Of a stretch of DNA of 64,000 bases, positions 1 to 12,198 are shown piece by piece. Positions within the stretch are counted from its first letter, which is position 1. Each line of letters opens with the position of its first letter. Position numbers and translations under genes: made by a program. The notes beneath the pieces are model-generated. The model was not told the DNA's origin, ran no database searches, and saw nothing but the letters and a program-made list of their open reading frames with translations. This DNA is from Gordionus sp. m RMFG-2023 (lineage: Eukaryota > Nematomorpha > Gordioida > Chordodea > Parachordodidae): the NCBI RefSeq assembly GCF_954871325.1, contig NC_088777.1, positions 50,851,974 to 50,915,973 on the forward strand, written 5' to 3'.

Positions 1-1480
1 TTATTTATACATAGGTAGGAATTTAATTGAAGGATTAATTTTATTTTAATCCCTCGAGGTACATAGAAAAAAAAAATTATATACCTATAATAACATTATT
101 ATGTCTTATTTATTTAAAATAAAATTTATGTCTTTTTATTTTTATTATTTTTATTTTTAAAATAAAATTTTTTTTAAAAAAAATGATTATTTATAAAAAT
201 ATAATCTTCTTATATATAAAAATTGATTTAATTTTTTTTTAAAAAAATATTAAAAATATTTAAAAATATGATTTATTGGCGAATTTGGCTATTTATTACG
301 ATAGTTTTATAAAAATTTTTATTTTGGTTTTGAAAAAAGGTATTGAATTTTATTTTATTAGTCTTTTTTATTATTTTAAAGGTACGTAAATAAAGATGAG
401 GAAAAAATTGGAAAAGAAGATGATGATAATTTTTGCCATATTTTATTTTTATGATCATTATATGCAAATACGTAAACGATTTCAAACTAACACTAACAAA
501 ATAAAAAAAACTTATTTGTGAAAGAGATGAATATTTATTGATTTAAATTCTTTTTGAATATTCCGAAAATATTTTTTTAATTCCAAAAAAAAAATCCAGA
601 GGAATTCGTTAGTTGCAAAAAGAAGTTTAAATATTTTTTTTTTTTTGTAAAAACATAAAGAGAGTAAGAAAGAAAGAAAGGAAAGAAGGAAGAAAAGAAA
701 AGAAAATAAAGAGAAAGAAGAAAATTAGAAAAATTAGAAAACAAATTAATACGTGATTTATGCCATAGTTATTTGGTCGTAAAATTTTTATTACCTTTTA
801 AGCCAAGTTTTACAAAACTAATCATTATTCATAATGTCAATTGTCTCGTGAACTTTATTTCGAACTGGGAACTTGTCATTCTTCATGTTTTTATGGCTTC
901 TGTCGTAGTCAAACATTTTAAGACATAAAAAAAAATATATATATTGATAATGTGCATTAAAAAAAATATCGGTGTTTCGGAGGGATCGAGAAAGGTGATA
1001 GATATCAGTCACTCAGGGAAAGTGATAAGAGTCATGTCAAGGTTCATGTCAAAAATGTTGAAAACAAATCGGCCGTAGTCGGCGGCTAAAGGGGGCCCAT
1101 TTAAAAAAAAAAAATTAAAGGCAAGACACGACGTTGCCTTCCTTCCCAAGAATTTAAATTTTTTTATATCATGGTATTTTAGCATATTATTAATATTTTA
1201 TGTAATTACTATATAAGTAATTGTACATTTTTAATTTTCATAAACTACCAATTCCTTATTTTTTATTGGTTTCTTTTAGAACAAAAGGATCCATTAGGAA
1301 TAGAGAAATGATACTAAAATCAATTTTGACTAACTCTTAATAAAGATTTTTTTTTTTAAATGACAAAAAATTATATTTTGCCCAAAAATTTGGGGTTCTT
1401 TCGTTTTCGCTATATTTTAAATAGATAAATCGTCATTTTGAGAAAAGTATTATACGGTAATTTTGGACCATATGACCCCA
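1..1480. other. AT-rich intergenic DNA, no gene seen
   Basis: Dominated by A and T homopolymers. A purine-rich GAAA/GGAA stretch lies at about 660-735. The short open frames are low-complexity and match nothing I recognise. No promoter or RNA gene could be supported. Confidence 0.6.
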
Positions 1481-1485
1481 CCCCA

Positions 1486-1647
1486 TCTCTTCTCTTCTCT
1501 TCTCTTCTCTTCTCTTCTCTTCTCTTCTCTTCTCTTCTCTTCTCTTCTCTTCTCTTCTCTTCTCTTCTCTTCTCTTCTCTCTCTCTTCTCTTCTCTTCTC
1601 TTCTCTTCTCTTCTCTTCTCTTCTCTTCTCTTCTCTTCTCTTCTCTT
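1486..1647. repeat. (TCTCT)n pentanucleotide microsatellite
   Basis: About 32 units of TCTCT run through this stretch, with one phase slip near 1580 where extra TC dinucleotides occur. It is a polypyrimidine run on the + strand. The open frames across it on both strands are products of the repeat and are not genes. Confidence 0.95.
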
Positions 1648-1699
1648 TCATTCATTCTTTCTTTATCCCGAACATGGTCACAACTCGCTGCGATACCTA

Positions 1700-2160
1700 A
1701 AACGTATTTATTCGTTATTCAATTTTACGAATATACAAATAACAAAACAATTCGAATCGAATACGAATAGCGTTGAATAATAGTTTTTTTAAATTCAATC
1801 GAATTATTCGCTATTTCGGAAATAATTTATAAATATATTTAGGAATTATTTTTTAAAAATATTTAGCATTTGTTCCTTTACGGGAACTTTATATTATATG
1901 TAAAATCAATTTTTTATTTTTATTTTAATTTTAAATTTAATTAGTACATTTTATTTTTTTTCCGCCCATTTTTGAAAAATATTTTTTTTATGGGAAATAT
2001 AATTTTCGAATCGAAGAATCAAATCGAATAATCCGTTTTTAATATTCGTTTGAACAACGGATACCAATTATACAATTATGTATGTTCGATTTGAAAATAT
2101 GAATCGAATTCGAATAATCCGGATATTCGATTCGATTCGGGTTTTTGTGAGGGTTAGTGT
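1700..2160. repeat. CGAAT-rich imperfect palindromic repeat region
   Basis: CGAAT and ATTCG pentamers recur on both strands, for example around 1750-1815 and 2005-2150, giving fold-back potential. The boundaries are unclear and no target duplication was found. It may be an old MITE. Confidence 0.4.
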
Positions 2161-2637
2161 CGTAACTGAAAATAAAAGCGAGTTGAAGAATAATCCGATT
2201 TTACGTTTATCTCCTTTTCGCAAGAAGCTTAGAATATACTATGTATGGCTTTGGTTGCCACATAAAATTTTGGTAAATAGCGAAGCGATAAGATTGATAG
2301 TAGGATAATTACTCTATTTTTAGCCGTTTAAACCGTAATTTAGCCGGGTAAAAAAAAATGGGCTGAACCAAGCTTTTCGCTGGAAAACTATCACTTAGCC
2401 CTCGGGGGTTTTATTTCTTAAAAAGATAGTAGCTCAAATATGGAAGAAACTAATATAAAAATTAAGACGACGCCTACATAGTAGCGGAAATTTCTCCGAC
2501 AAGAGCCCGAAGATTGAGCCGAATAAGCGCTGACATTTATAAATAAGATTAAATGGAATCACGTGGTTGATTCCTATATTCTTTTATATCATCCGTAGCA
2601 CGGTACCACTTAGATAGCTTTCAGAAAAAAAACTGTT

Positions 2638-2715
2638 CCTATTGGATTCAAATCCAGAACCATCCAATTAGTGATACACGCCCGCAACCGACTAGGTCGC
2701 GGACGCCACTCGGAA
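2638..2715 (-). repeat. tRNA-derived SINE fragment
   Basis: Read on the minus strand, this stretch has an RNA polymerase III A-box-like CCTAGTCGGTTGCGGG followed about 35 nt later by a B-box-like GGATTTGAATCC, then a T run. That order and spacing fit a tRNA-derived SINE head. No clean cloverleaf could be drawn, so it is not called a tRNA gene. Confidence 0.45.
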
Positions 2716-2956
2716 AGAACAACAAATTTTTTTTTGTTATTATAAGGATAAAATTACGACGCTATCTAATATTTTGATAAATAGATCAAAATGAAATAAC
2801 GTTTCAACCCTATACATTATTATCCAAAATGTTACTAGGAAAAAAAAAAGTCAAACGCATCTTTGTCCTGTCCAAGGTATAGAGCTTCTTAGTGACGCCC
2901 CCCCCCCTTCTTAAGAAAATATAATAGGGGACCTAGCTTTACTCTTTATCAATGTT

Positions 2957-2992
2957 GTCGGGGTAAGGTGGGGTGGAAGGGGAGGGGGGTAA
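2957..2992 (+). other. G-rich tract with quadruplex potential
   Basis: Several runs of three to six G occur in close succession on the + strand within AT-rich DNA. A C10 run lies just upstream at 2898-2907. Structure formation is inferred from composition only. Confidence 0.4.
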
Positions 2993-3186
2993 TGTGGAAT
3001 TATATTAAAGTCTAGTTATAAGATCAAGAAAATTACCTATATTATATGTATACTTACGAATTTTATAATCTTTTTCCTCGTGTTATTAAAATGAATGAAT
3101 AGTAAGATTCAAAAACATCATCCGTGTATTAAATATTACTTATCCTTATCAGGTCCATTCACGTTGCTATCGCGAAATATATATAT

Positions 3187-3400
3187 CAGAGACCTGCTGA
3201 GGCACCATTTGCAAGGCCCGACCCAATCCGGCCCGAATTTAAAAATTTCGGCCCGGCCCGGGTTTTATATTTTCAGGCCCGGCCCGGATTTTTAAAAAAA
3301 AATTTGTTATATTTATTTTTCATTTTTATATAGCTACTATAATAATGGCGATTTTTAAAATATTCGGTTTTAAAATATATTGTGAGGCTCGTGTGACATG
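3187..3400. repeat. F3 hAT-type MITE, CCGG-rich, right end decayed
   Basis: Starts CAGAGACCTGC, as does the cleaner copy at 63,141, and shares its GGCCCGG-rich left arm and its TTTTAAAATATAT right arm. The right terminus is degraded, so the end is approximate. Confidence 0.55.
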
Positions 3401-4680
3401 ATTGGCGTAAGGGTCAGATTTATGCTAAACTTTTCGAGAGAGAGAAAAAAATAAAAAATAAAATAATAAAATGAATTATACATAATTTTTGAAAATCGTA
3501 ATAAGAAAAGAGAATAAGAGAATATAAAAAGAATGAATAAATAAAATTCAAAGGTCAAAACAAACAAAATCGGTTTTTTAATTCGGTTTTTTATTCTATT
3601 CGGTTTTTTATATTCGGTTTTTTTTTCTTCCATCTATCCACTTAATTAGATAAATAAACTGGGTTATATATATTTTAGAAAATTTATTTGTATATAAAAT
3701 AATATATTTTTATATACCTCCATTTTTTTTTTTTAAATAATTAAATAAATATATTTGTATGTCCCTTGGAATGAGGTCTAAATGGAAAATGGGAAAATGT
3801 TCAAAATATAGAATAGGAAAATTTAGATCAAAGTTTTACGAATATATTGGAAGATTTTGATTGGAAATTATTGATTGATTTCTTTGTCTTTGCAAAACAC
3901 CTGTGTAAACTGTTTTAAACTTTGTTGGTTATAAAATTTATTTATTTATTATTTTTTTTTTTTTGTTTTTTGGTTAGACTATGCTCAAAAATCTTTTATT
4001 AAAAAAATTTCACAAATTTTACCAAATTTTTAAAATTTTAATGAAAAGTCGTACGTTAAATTTTTGGAATTTTTTTTGGACACGTTTTTATTTTTATATT
4101 TTAAAAATAGCTTATTCATTTATTTTCATTAAAGCAGGGATATGAACCCAAAGTTTAGGAAAATTTAAAATTGTTTGTTTGGGCATTTTAAAACCACAGA
4201 ACAAACAGAGACCGATAAACCCAGGGTAAAATGGACTGGAGGCAGGTTCGGACCCCTCTCAAGAAATCGGTTTAGATTTTAAACAAATCTTATCTAAGGC
4301 CGAAAGATACTGAAAAGGGCTCTAGGCTAAGAGTTAATGTCATGGAAAAGCTCCGGATTAAGGAAACTTTACGAGAAAAATGTACAAATGGAGTATATTA
4401 TGACACTATACGGTATGTAATAGGGAATGCACGTCAATCTTAAAAATATTTGGCAATCACTATTCGATAGGTTTCTAACCAGTTAGGGTGTGCTTATCTT
4501 TATCTTACGAAAACAGAACCTAAAACCCGATCAATGAACCCGATATTTTGGAAAAATTATTCTTTTCTCAAACTCAAACCGAACCCGAACTTTGTATTTA
4601 GTAAAAATAAAAATTTACAAAACCGAATCGACCACGGTTTTATTTTTCGAATCCGGGTTTAGACACTTTATAAATTTCAG

Positions 4681-5247
4681 GACTGGTGATTGTTGAACTA
4701 ATCATACATTCGTTTTTTTTAAAATATTCTAAGATGTGGGGAGAGAACACACATTTTGGGAAAATATCTAAGTTCTGGTCACTTATGCGTTTAACGCGCT
4801 CTTTTAAATTTTGATGATATAGGAGGAGATAAAATTCTTCGCTCTTTAATATTGCTACGAGATTTTTCTGACTGGTGATTGTTGAACTAATCATACATTC
4901 GTTTTTTTAAAAATATTCTAAGATGTGGGGAGAGAACACACATTTTGGGAAAATATCTAAGTTCTGGTCACTTATGCGTTTAACGCGCTCTTTTAAATTT
5001 TGATGATATAGGAGGAGATAAAATTCTTCGCTCTTTAATATTGCTACGAGATTTTTCTGACTGGTGATTGTTGAACTGATCATACATTCGTTTTTTTAAA
5101 ATATTCTAAGATGTGGGGAGAGAACACACATTTTGGGAAAATATCTAAGTTCTGGTCACTTATGCGTTTAACGCGCTCTTTTAAATTTTGATGATATAGG
5201 AGGAGATAAAATTCTTCGCTCTTTAATATTGCTACGAGATTTTTCTT
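4681..5247. repeat. Tandem array, three copies of a 189-bp unit
   Basis: Units begin at 4681, 4870 and 5059 (GACTGGTGATTGTTG) and are nearly identical apart from poly-T/poly-A length changes. The unit is 63 codons long, and the minus strand of the first unit is open through most of its length, but the other units are interrupted in that frame, so coding is doubtful. The near identity indicates recent local amplification. Confidence 0.92.
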
Positions 5248-5519
5248 TAAAGATGTAACATTAATGAGGTAGGTTCATACTAGTCATCCGCGCATCGAGC
5301 TTAATTTTTTAAAGTCGGTCTGGGCGCTCCTCCGCCTGCCAGTTCCGAACAATAATTTTTCTATTTGTCTTTGTCCCGAAGCCCGTTTCTAAATTAAAAT
5401 TTAAAAAAATCATTCCGCCGGCCCCTGCCTGAATTCATTTTAATATAGAAATTAATTTATTCTTTTTTTGAGTCTCTAACAACTACATGCACGAATTTTT
5501 TGACTTCAAAACTATCTAG

Positions 5520-5770
5520 TAGTGATCTGCATAGGGCCTAATTCTTCGAGCCCAGCCCGGTCCGAATATATTTAAATATAGAAATTTATTTTTTTATAAA
5601 TAACTCAAAATAAACGATATTATGTATATTTGACGTCTACTTTCTTATAAATAAAATCACATATTTTTATTTTACATAAAAAAATTCAACCATAAAATTG
5701 ATAAATTTAGATATATTTTAAAAAAAATTTTAAGGCCCGACCCAGCCCAGCCCGACCCGAATTTTCTTAA
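5520..5770. repeat. Degenerate F3-like CCGG-rich repeat
   Basis: Two clusters of CCCGACCCAGCCC-like sequence near 5545-5570 and 5730-5762 flank an AT-rich core, resembling the arms of the F3 MITE. The ends are too decayed to place. Confidence 0.35.
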
Positions 5771-5909
5771 ATCAGTAAAACTTTATATATATATATTTTT
5801 TTAAAGATCTAGTATTTCCCCCAGCTCAATATTTTTTCTTATTTAAAATTAAATTTTTTTTTTCCGGGGATCTTTACAAAAATATTTTTAAAAAAAGTTG
5901 GGAATATAC

Positions 5910-6103
5910 TAGTTGCTGTTAAAAGGCTCCATTTGTGCCGATTTTTAAACACGGCTAACTCAATATTTTATCCAGATGACATAGATGGCCTGAAGGTCTA
6001 AACATCTGATAGCGAAATTTCGAGACTTAGGCAATATTTTTTCTGACTAAAATATTGAGTTAGCCATTTTTAAAAATCGGCTCAAAACGAGCCGTTTATG
6101 CAA
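5910..6103. repeat. F1 hAT-type MITE, diverged copy
   Basis: A divergent left end is followed by GGCTAACTCAATATTTTA. The right arm carries the complementary TTGAGTTAGCC and GGCTCAAAACGAGCCG. The two arms form a palindrome, as in the other F1 copies. Confidence 0.75.
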
Positions 6104-6739
6104 GCACCAGAAAATACTCAAAAAATCTTTCAGAGAAGTAATCCATCGGATAGGCAATTATTTCCGATCAACAATCGGAATTATATAATCATTTTTCAAA
6201 TATTAAACAATTTGTCCAAAAAATTATTGCATAAAAATTGGACCAATTTCAGAACCTTAAATATTTAAATATAAATATTAATTAAAAAATAATACATTTT
6301 TTTTATACAGGTAAAAAAAAATAATATAAAAAAACAAAAATTTTGTATTTAAAAAAATACATTATAATTTTTTTTATTTTATTTATTATTTTTATTTGGA
6401 ATAAAATTTTATTATTTAAATAATTAAATTTATTAATTAATTTAATTAAAATTTTTATATATAAAAAAATACATTAATTAAATAAATAAATTTTAAACAA
6501 AAAAAAAACATTTTGTAAATATTTGTGAAATTTAAATATTTTTTTTTGTTAAAAAAATTATTTATTTTTTCTCTCAAAATTTATATATACCTGCTCAACA
6601 TAGGTAAAAATCTGATTATTTTTTTTAAAAAATTACTTATTTCAATACTTATATTGAGCATTCTTCCTTATGGACCAACAGTCCAATATTTTAGGTTTAG
6701 GGTAAGAAATTATATATATATAATATATATACAAATTAA

Positions 6740-6914
6740 CAGAGTTGTTAAAAGATACTTTTTAAATGGATCTAGATACAGACACATCGTCTAAAAAAAT
6801 ATCTAGATACCGATATTTTAATCAAAAATCTATCTAGATACATATACAGATACCACATTTTTATATCTAGATACAGGATCTAGATACTTGTATCTAGATC
6901 TTTTAACAGCTCTG
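6740..6914. repeat. F2 hAT-type MITE with 8-bp target duplication
   Basis: Begins CAGAGTTGTTAAAAGAT and ends ATCTTTTAACAGCTCTG. The interior is full of TATCTAGATAC-type palindromes. The flanks read CAAATTAA (6732-6739) and CAAATTAG (6915-6922), an 8-bp duplication with one mismatch. No coding capacity. The second copy is at 20,671-20,785. Confidence 0.85.
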
Positions 6915-6919
6915 CAAAT

Positions 6920-7115
6920 TAGTGTTGTTAAACGGCTCGTTTTGAGCCGATTTTTTTAAAAAAATTCAACTCAATATCTTTAGCCAGAAAAAAAGTTCTA
7001 AGCCTCGATATTTGGCTAATTGATTTCTAGATTCCTTGTGCCATATATGAGCAAAATCTTCAGGCTCGCCGAGTATTATTCCTGGAATAAAATATTTAGC
7101 CGTTTAACAACACTA
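6920..7115. repeat. F1 hAT-type MITE abutting the F2 copy
   Basis: Starts TAGTGTTGTTAAACGGCTCG within the right target duplication of the preceding F2 element and ends CAACACTA. It is a non-coding palindrome. Confidence 0.85.
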
Positions 7116-7133
7116 ATATTTTTATGTACGACC

Positions 7134-7474
7134 CAATGATATACATAATACCTAGACTGACGATTCATTCAATAAAATGCATTTTTTAAGCGTCGTTAAA
7201 AGCAAATCAGCTGGAACCGCCATTTTTGGTAACACATATAGTAATTATTTTCAGGTTAAAAAAACTACTATTAAATTGATAACTTGCTTCCTTATTATCA
7301 CGATGAGCCGGTAATTCTTTAATAAAGTTTGCATCAGATATGGGAAATAAATTAGGCTCTCGTTTAAAATTTTAATAACGATTCTCTTCTCCCAAGATGG
7401 CGTCTCCAGCTGATTTGCATTTATGCACACTTTTAATGAATGAATCGTCAGTCCAGGTATTATATATATCATTT
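7134..7474. repeat. F4 hAT-type MITE with 8-bp target duplication
   Basis: Starts CAATGATATACATAATACC, which is followed by TAGACTGACGATTCATTC. It ends with the inverted counterpart. Flanks GTACGACC (7126-7133) and ATACGACC (7475-7482) match at 7 of 8. Both arms carry the F4 signature of CAGCTGG next to an (A)ATGGCG-like core. Confidence 0.85.
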
Positions 7475-7697
7475 ATACGACCACAATAATAAAACATCCC
7501 CTTCTTATTTAAAAAAATGTTTTCTTTTAACACCTCTTTACGCTTTTTGGTTGTGGATGCCAAGAAATCTTAAAAATATTTATTTTTAAAAAAAATCACG
7601 TTTCCTGTTAAAAAAAACAAAAAATGGACAACGGTTTATTTCAATATTTGACCCCTAAGAGTACAGAAAAAAAAGAGCGCATATAGAGAGATTAGAT

Positions 7698-7895
7698 TAG
7701 TATTGCTAAACTGCTAGATTATTATATTTTTAAAAAAACTGGACTAACCTCAACATTTTAGCCAGATTGCCTGAACCTCGAGACTTCGATAATAGATGTG
7801 TAAACCTCTTGTGCTATCCATGACCAAAAATCTTCAGGCTTGCGGGATATTTTTCTGGCTAAAATATTGAAGTTGGCCGTTTTTACAACAGATTA
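7698..7895. repeat. F1 hAT-type MITE, decayed copy
   Basis: TAGTATTGCTAAACTGC at the left, TTTTAGCCAGA inside and GGCCGTTTTTACAACA at the right are recognisable against better F1 copies. The ends are approximate. Confidence 0.6.
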
Positions 7896-7995
7896 GAGAA
7901 TTATAAAATATAAATACAATTACTTTTAAAGTTATTTTTATTATTATTATTATTATTATAGTGAGATATGGATCTTTTTAAAGTTACGATAAGAG

Positions 7996-8327
7996 CAATG
8001 ACATATAATAATACCTAGACTGACAATGCACTCATTAAAAGTGTACATCAAAATGAAAAACAGCTGGGGACGCCATTTTTGGTTACCCATAATCAATACA
8101 GGCCATATTATTCCTATGTTCGACCCAAACTTTATTAAAGAATCGTCTGATCATCGAGACAATAAGGAAGGTATGTTATCAATTTAATTAATAGTAGTTT
8201 TGAACACGGGAATATTTTACCATATGGATTACCAAAATGGCGGGTCCAGCTGATTTTGTATTCAACTACGCTTTCGAACACATTATAATGAATGTATAGT
8301 CGGTCTAGGCATTATTATATGTCATTG
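7996..8327. repeat. F4 hAT-type MITE with perfect 8-bp target duplication
   Basis: Starts CAATGACATATAATAATACC and ends with the inverted ATTATTATATGTCATTG. Both flanks read GATAAGAG (7988-7995 and 8328-8335), a perfect 8-bp duplication that fixes the family's ends. Confidence 0.92.
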
Positions 8328-8735
8328 GATAAGAGATGATACTAGCCCATATTATCAGCCCCGGCTAGGGACGTATAGTATTATTTTTATAACCACTGAC
8401 TGGTGCTAAAAAATTTTTTTATAAATATATTTTGTCTAACTAGTTAAACGGGAAAAAAATTATCGCGTAATTGAATGGAATGGATCATTTAATTTAGCAT
8501 TCATTCGTTTCTTCTCAAATAAATAATTTTTTTACAAAATACCACCATCTGAAAATTGAGGCAGGTTAAGTGGAAACATGATGATATTTTAGAACCAAGT
8601 GGCTAACTTCGGGAAGAGTTAGACTAAAGTCTGATGAAGGAGGCGTAACTTGGTGTAAGAACCCTCCATTGGAAAAAAGAGGGAGAAAGTTAGATTTGAA
8701 TGTTTGTAAACTTAGTATTATTGAAGGAAGGAAAG

Positions 8736-8884
8736 GGAAGGAAGGAAGGAAGGAAGGAAGGAAGGAAGGAAGGAAGGAAGGAAGGAAGGAAGGAAGGAAG
8801 GAAGGAAGGAAGGAAGGAAGGAAGGAAGGAAGGAAGGAAGGAAGGAAGGAAGGAAGGAAGGAAGGAAGGAAGGAAGGAAGGAAG
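8736..8884. repeat. (GGAA)n tetranucleotide microsatellite
   Basis: About 36 nearly perfect GGAA/AAGG units on the + strand. The period of 4 makes long repetitive open frames on both strands (for example a 164-codon minus-strand frame over 8566-9060), which I treat as artefacts. Confidence 0.95.
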
Positions 8885-8889
8885 AAAGA

Positions 8890-10339
8890 AAGGTAAGGAA
8901 AGGAAGGTAAAGAAGGTAAGGAAACCAACAGAAAATTATTTTGTACGTGATAAACTTTTTGCCAATTTTCTAACCAAAAAATAATATGAATAAACATTTT
9001 AAAATTTTTACACGATAAATATTTAATTTGATTTTCTCTTTTAAATGATTGATGTTTCAAAAAATATGATAATTAAATCAAAACAAAAAATAAATTGTAT
9101 TTATAGATTTCTTTTGGATTTCTTTGATTTAAAAAAATAAATAAATAATGAATTCTAGTTTTCTAATCTAAATTTAAACTTATAAAAGAGTTAAAAGTTT
9201 TCCTTAAAAATAAAATTTAGCAAAAAATTCATAACTTCCGCTTTAAATAAGTATAACCCCGGATTCATAGCCTACACGAATTTGCGCGCGGCCAAATTTT
9301 TCGCGCCAACTGTGAATGCAGTGGTGAGCAACTTTTAAGAGTTATGGGTAGTTTTTTTTCTTTTTCTTTTTCTTCTAAATTTTATTTTGACCGAAGGTTA
9401 ACTGGACCGGAAAACAATCCACAAAACCGAATATATTTTCAAAAAAAAAAAATAAGTTCTCAACCCGCATCTTGTATCGAATTTTAAAACCAAATGGACA
9501 AATTAGATCGTTCTTCGATTCTATTGGTAAGGCGATAGTTTAATAGGGGTTTTCCGGACATGCGCAGTAGGCTCTGCATTTTTTAAAATCATTATAATTT
9601 GAGCGAGTTGTATTTCAATTCAAAGTTCTGATTTTTGGCTGGGAATGCATTTCTTATATGTGTAAAATATGCACCCTATGAATGTCAAAAAAAAAATTAT
9701 GAATTAACCAGTGAAGAAACCTTAATTTTTTCTATAATTTTAATGTTAAATTAAAATTTCTTCGAAAGTTCATTATAAAATGGCCTTAAATTTATAGGGT
9801 GTGCAATATTCATCTACAGGAATGCATATCCGGCAAAATCAGATGTTTTTTTTTAAAAATTTAAAATAACGCGCTCAATTAAATGATTAAAAATGCTAAG
9901 AGTTTGTTTTTTTTGGACATATTTGTGTTTCCTTTTTAAAAATTAGCCAATCAAAATAAGGAAAACGTAAAAAAGGGTAAATAATAAGGGAATATAAGAG
10001 GAAATAATGTTTACGTTCCCGTCTTATACTTTTTAAACTTTGATTTGTGGATTGCTAGACGATTATTTTAAAAAAAAAAAATTTTACTGTGTAGACTTCT
10101 CTAGAAATTAATCCGATTATTCAAAATGACAAGCATATTTTTGAAATCTTTTGCCGCTAATTCGCGCTAACTGTGAATGTAAGGGTTGCTTCGCGAATGG
10201 TTTTATTAAAACAAATAGTGACGTAATCGTAATCACGTTATTATTTTTTTTTTTATTGAATAACGGCAAAAATATATAACGCCGTTAGGAGTCGTCTATG
10301 TATGGTTTATACACAATTTGCATAAGTGGTATTAGCGGT
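8890..10339. other. Intergenic AT-rich DNA with old dispersed repeats
   Basis: No gene is supported. GC-richer patches near 9270-9330 and 10,145-10,195 share CGCG, then CAACTGTGAATG or TAACTGTGAATG, and look like two decayed copies of one repeat. Confidence 0.5.
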
Positions 10340-10560
10340 TAGGTTATGGTTGATTCATTAAAAGGCATTCTGGAGTGTCCCTTGATTATTAATCATCTGG
10401 TGACACGCCATTTTGTTTCTCATATGTAAGAATTTTTTTTAAAAAAATGAAACTATGAATATTTTTTTTAAGGTTGGGAAAAAAAGTAAAATGGCAGTGC
10501 CCAGCTGATTTATGATGATTCACATTTTTAATGTAGGAATCATCAGTCTCTGAAATGAAT
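10340..10560. repeat. F4 MITE relic
   Basis: Retains the F4 arm signatures CGCCATTTTG near 10,407 and AAAATGGCAGTGCCCAGCTG near 10,488, plus an inverted pair of GATTCAT/ATGAATC-like ends. The termini are not recognisable. Confidence 0.5.
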
Positions 10561-11356
10561 ACTGACTATGTAAGTTTACTCCTCTTCCCTGATTTCACAG
10601 ATTTAAATGACTCAATAGAAGGCGCTAGCTACACAATAGCGCATAACTTATGTCATGCTAAACTAAAAGGTCTGGTTTAGAGCCATAACGGACACGCGAC
10701 AAGACCTGATTTGACCTATTTTCTTCGACAGATCTTTTGAAATCGGTCTTCAGCCCAACTATCTGTTTTTCAGTCCATTTCGGACCTTAACTTTTACTAC
10801 ATAAGTTATATTTTCTTAAATATTTTGTTTTCAAAAAAAAATATAATGTCCCTAAAAATGGGAGCCTAATAAATGAGATTCAAATTCTTTCATATTTCTT
10901 TGAGAAGGATTATTTGTTGAATAATTATAAAAATTTTATTGATCAGCTTAAATCACAAATATATTATAAAAAAATTAAGCTAATTTATATGAACATTCCC
11001 CACCCCATCCTTCACCCACCTTCAAAGTAGTATACGCGGTGTATTGGGGGGTTAAGGGAGGAGGGAGTGGAGGGTAAAAATAGGAGATAAGATGGAATTA
11101 GGGGGTAGTGGGCATATCGTTTTTGGATAGATTGAGGGGGGGGGGGTATAGGCGTCCCTGATTGGGTAAGAATATTGATGGCTCATCGAACAATTCTGAT
11201 TGGATCGATTTAATGTATCATTTTTAAGGTATGATAAAGTTGTTCTTATTTTTGTTAACAATATAAAATAAAATCTTGAAAACATTGAACAATATCCTTA
11301 ATTTTGAGAACGAATAAATGGATTGACAAATCCCAATTCAACGTAACCTATCTACG

Positions 11357-11640
11357 ATTAGGTATTTTTTTTTCTTTTTAGCTTTCACCTTTTTCTGGTG
11401 GTAAGCTCCCTTCAATATGTCTCCCTATCTCTTTTGTCTAATTTATACTTCTTCATATTGGCTCTAACTTTATGGCCCCATTTAAGTTTTGGCCTTCCTC
11501 TTCTACGTTTGCCCATCACTTCCAAACTCTCAACCTTATTTCCTATATATTTCGTAGGGCCTTCTCATTGTGTGCCCAAACCACCTCCCAAGTTCTGTTC
11601 ACCATTATCTTAGTCTTAATAGGCACTAACCTTTAAACTT
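11357..11640 (-). mobile_element. LINE ORF2 3'-end fragment
   Basis: On the minus strand, around 11,600-11,400, two adjacent frames read TWEVVWAHNEKAL, then YIGNKVESLEVMGKRRRGRP followed by KLKWGHKV. GKRRRGRPK.KW is the widespread C-terminal motif of invertebrate non-LTR reverse transcriptases. At least one frameshift separates the two parts, so this is a dead 5'-truncated copy. A more decayed relative lies at 17,330-17,600 in the same orientation. Confidence 0.7.
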
Positions 11641-11976
11641 CCTAGTATTCTTGTACTTGTCACATTTCTATTGGCATTTAAAATTCAAAATAATTTTTTT
11701 TTCTTTTTGAATAACGAAAAATTTCTAATTTTTTTTGTAGATTCTAAGAAAACGTTGCCATAAAATTGTCAGATTATATTTTTTCTTAATAGGATTGTAA
11801 TAGAATTTTTAAAAAAAAATAGAGAAAAAAAAACAATGTTTGTTTTTTTTTTTGTTTTTTTTCTTCCCCGAAAGTTTTTTTTTTCCATCCCTTAAATTAT
11901 GTAGATTTATATTTAAGATGATTGCGGTATTGAATCAATTATATTTCTATTTTTCCATAAACATTAGTAATGGTAG

Positions 11977-12198
11977 TAGTGTTGTTAAACGGCTCGTTTT
12001 GAGCCGAATTTTAAAAACGGCTAACTCAATATTCCATCCAGAATACCATCACGCAAGCTAGAAGATTTTGTTTGCAGAAGAAACAAAGGTTTTGGACATC
12101 TATTAGAGAAATCTCGAGGCTTAGGCAATATTTTTCTGGCTAAAATATTGAGTTAGCCGTTTTAAAAACGGTTCAAAACGAGCCGTTTAACAACACTA
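11977..12198. repeat. F1 hAT-type MITE with perfect 8-bp target duplication
   Basis: Starts TAGTGTTGTTAAACGGCTCG and ends GAGCCGTTTAACAACACTA. The flanks are AATGGTAG at 11,969-11,976 and 12,199-12,206, identical. The arms are about 100 bp each and nearly self-complementary. This is one of the best copies for defining F1. Confidence 0.95.

Noticed and set aside
1410-1780. Four overlapping open frames of 72-110 codons on both strands
   Set aside because: All are translations of the TCTCT microsatellite and its edges (REEKR or SLLFS repeats), with no flanking coding signal.
8566-9060. 164-codon minus-strand frame and two plus-strand KEGR frames
   Set aside because: Generated by the GGAA microsatellite. 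The non-repetitive flanks are short and match nothing recognisable.
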